Positions 6,003 to 6,009 of a stretch of DNA of 6,009 nt are shown in pieces. The first letter of the stretch is position 1. Each line of letters opens with the position of its first letter. This DNA is from an uncultured Collinsella sp. (lineage in GTDB: Bacteria > Actinomycetota > Coriobacteriia > Coriobacteriales > Coriobacteriaceae): the NCBI GenBank assembly GCA_938045085.1, contig CALINZ010000173.1, positions 1-6,009 on the forward strand, written 5' to 3'. The notes under the pieces are model-generated. The model searched no databases. It was not told the origin of the DNA and saw only the letters and a program-made list of their open reading frames with translations. Position numbers and translations under genes: made by a program.

Positions 6003-6009
6003 AAGATTC

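Larger units (their letters stand above)
3551..6009. other. Putative accessory cassette of lower GC next to the polysaccharide operon
   Basis: From the glycosyltransferase end onward, coding sequence becomes visibly AT-richer (sampled lines of 37% and 40% G+C against 60% upstream) and gene content switches from sugar transfer to a P-loop ATPase, a DUF4869-like protein and a nuclease-like protein. This suggests horizontally acquired genes. No integrase, transposase, attachment site or flanking repeat is visible, and the right boundary lies outside the window. Confidence 0.45.

Overview
The window looks like a piece of a high-GC, gut-type Actinobacterium of the class Coriobacteriia (Collinsella-like). 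This is an inference from the GC-rich codon use of the glycosyltransferase genes and the general style of the proteins. No rRNA, tRNA or marker gene is present to prove it.

Region 1 (bases 1-3554, plus strand) is the end of a cell-surface polysaccharide locus. It holds a family-2 glycosyltransferase whose start codon is cut by one base at the window edge. Immediately after it, with no gap, comes a large tandem-domain family-2 glycosyltransferase. The second gene stops at an in-frame TAG (3453-3455). The same frame continues for 32 more codons that look like the normal conserved C-terminus of this family, so the TAG is best read as a recent nonsense mutation, a sequencing error or a readthrough site.

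Region 2 (3551-4977, minus strand) is a compact two-gene operon of visibly lower GC that converges on the glycosyltransferase and overlaps its original stop by four bases. The first gene encodes a small DUF4869-like protein. The second, translationally coupled through a TGATG overlap, encodes a P-loop ATPase with a Toprim-like C-terminal half. Ribosome-binding sites move both starts downstream of the longest reading frames: GTG at 4977 and ATG at 4528. The molecular role is unknown. A defence or toxin-antitoxin-like role is a reasonable hypothesis only.

Region 3 (4978-5393) has no protein gene. It carries a probable minus-strand promoter for the two-gene operon and a probable plus-strand promoter near 5116-5144. 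Downstream of the latter is a GC-rich stretch with a string of hairpins (two with GNRA loops), two imperfect 24-base repeats, and a perfect intrinsic terminator at 5358-5381. This looks like a structured non-coding RNA of about 230 nt.

Region 4 (5394-6002, plus strand) is a 202-residue protein that resembles, from memory, the PBECR4 group of BECR-fold nuclease-like proteins. It starts 12 bases after the terminator's T-run, so it would be expressed by readthrough of the RNA's terminator. That order (promoter, structured RNA, terminator, nuclease-like gene) is the layout of type III toxin-antitoxin loci and is the most interesting point in the window. Regions 2-4 together look like an accessory cassette placed exactly at the end of the polysaccharide genes.
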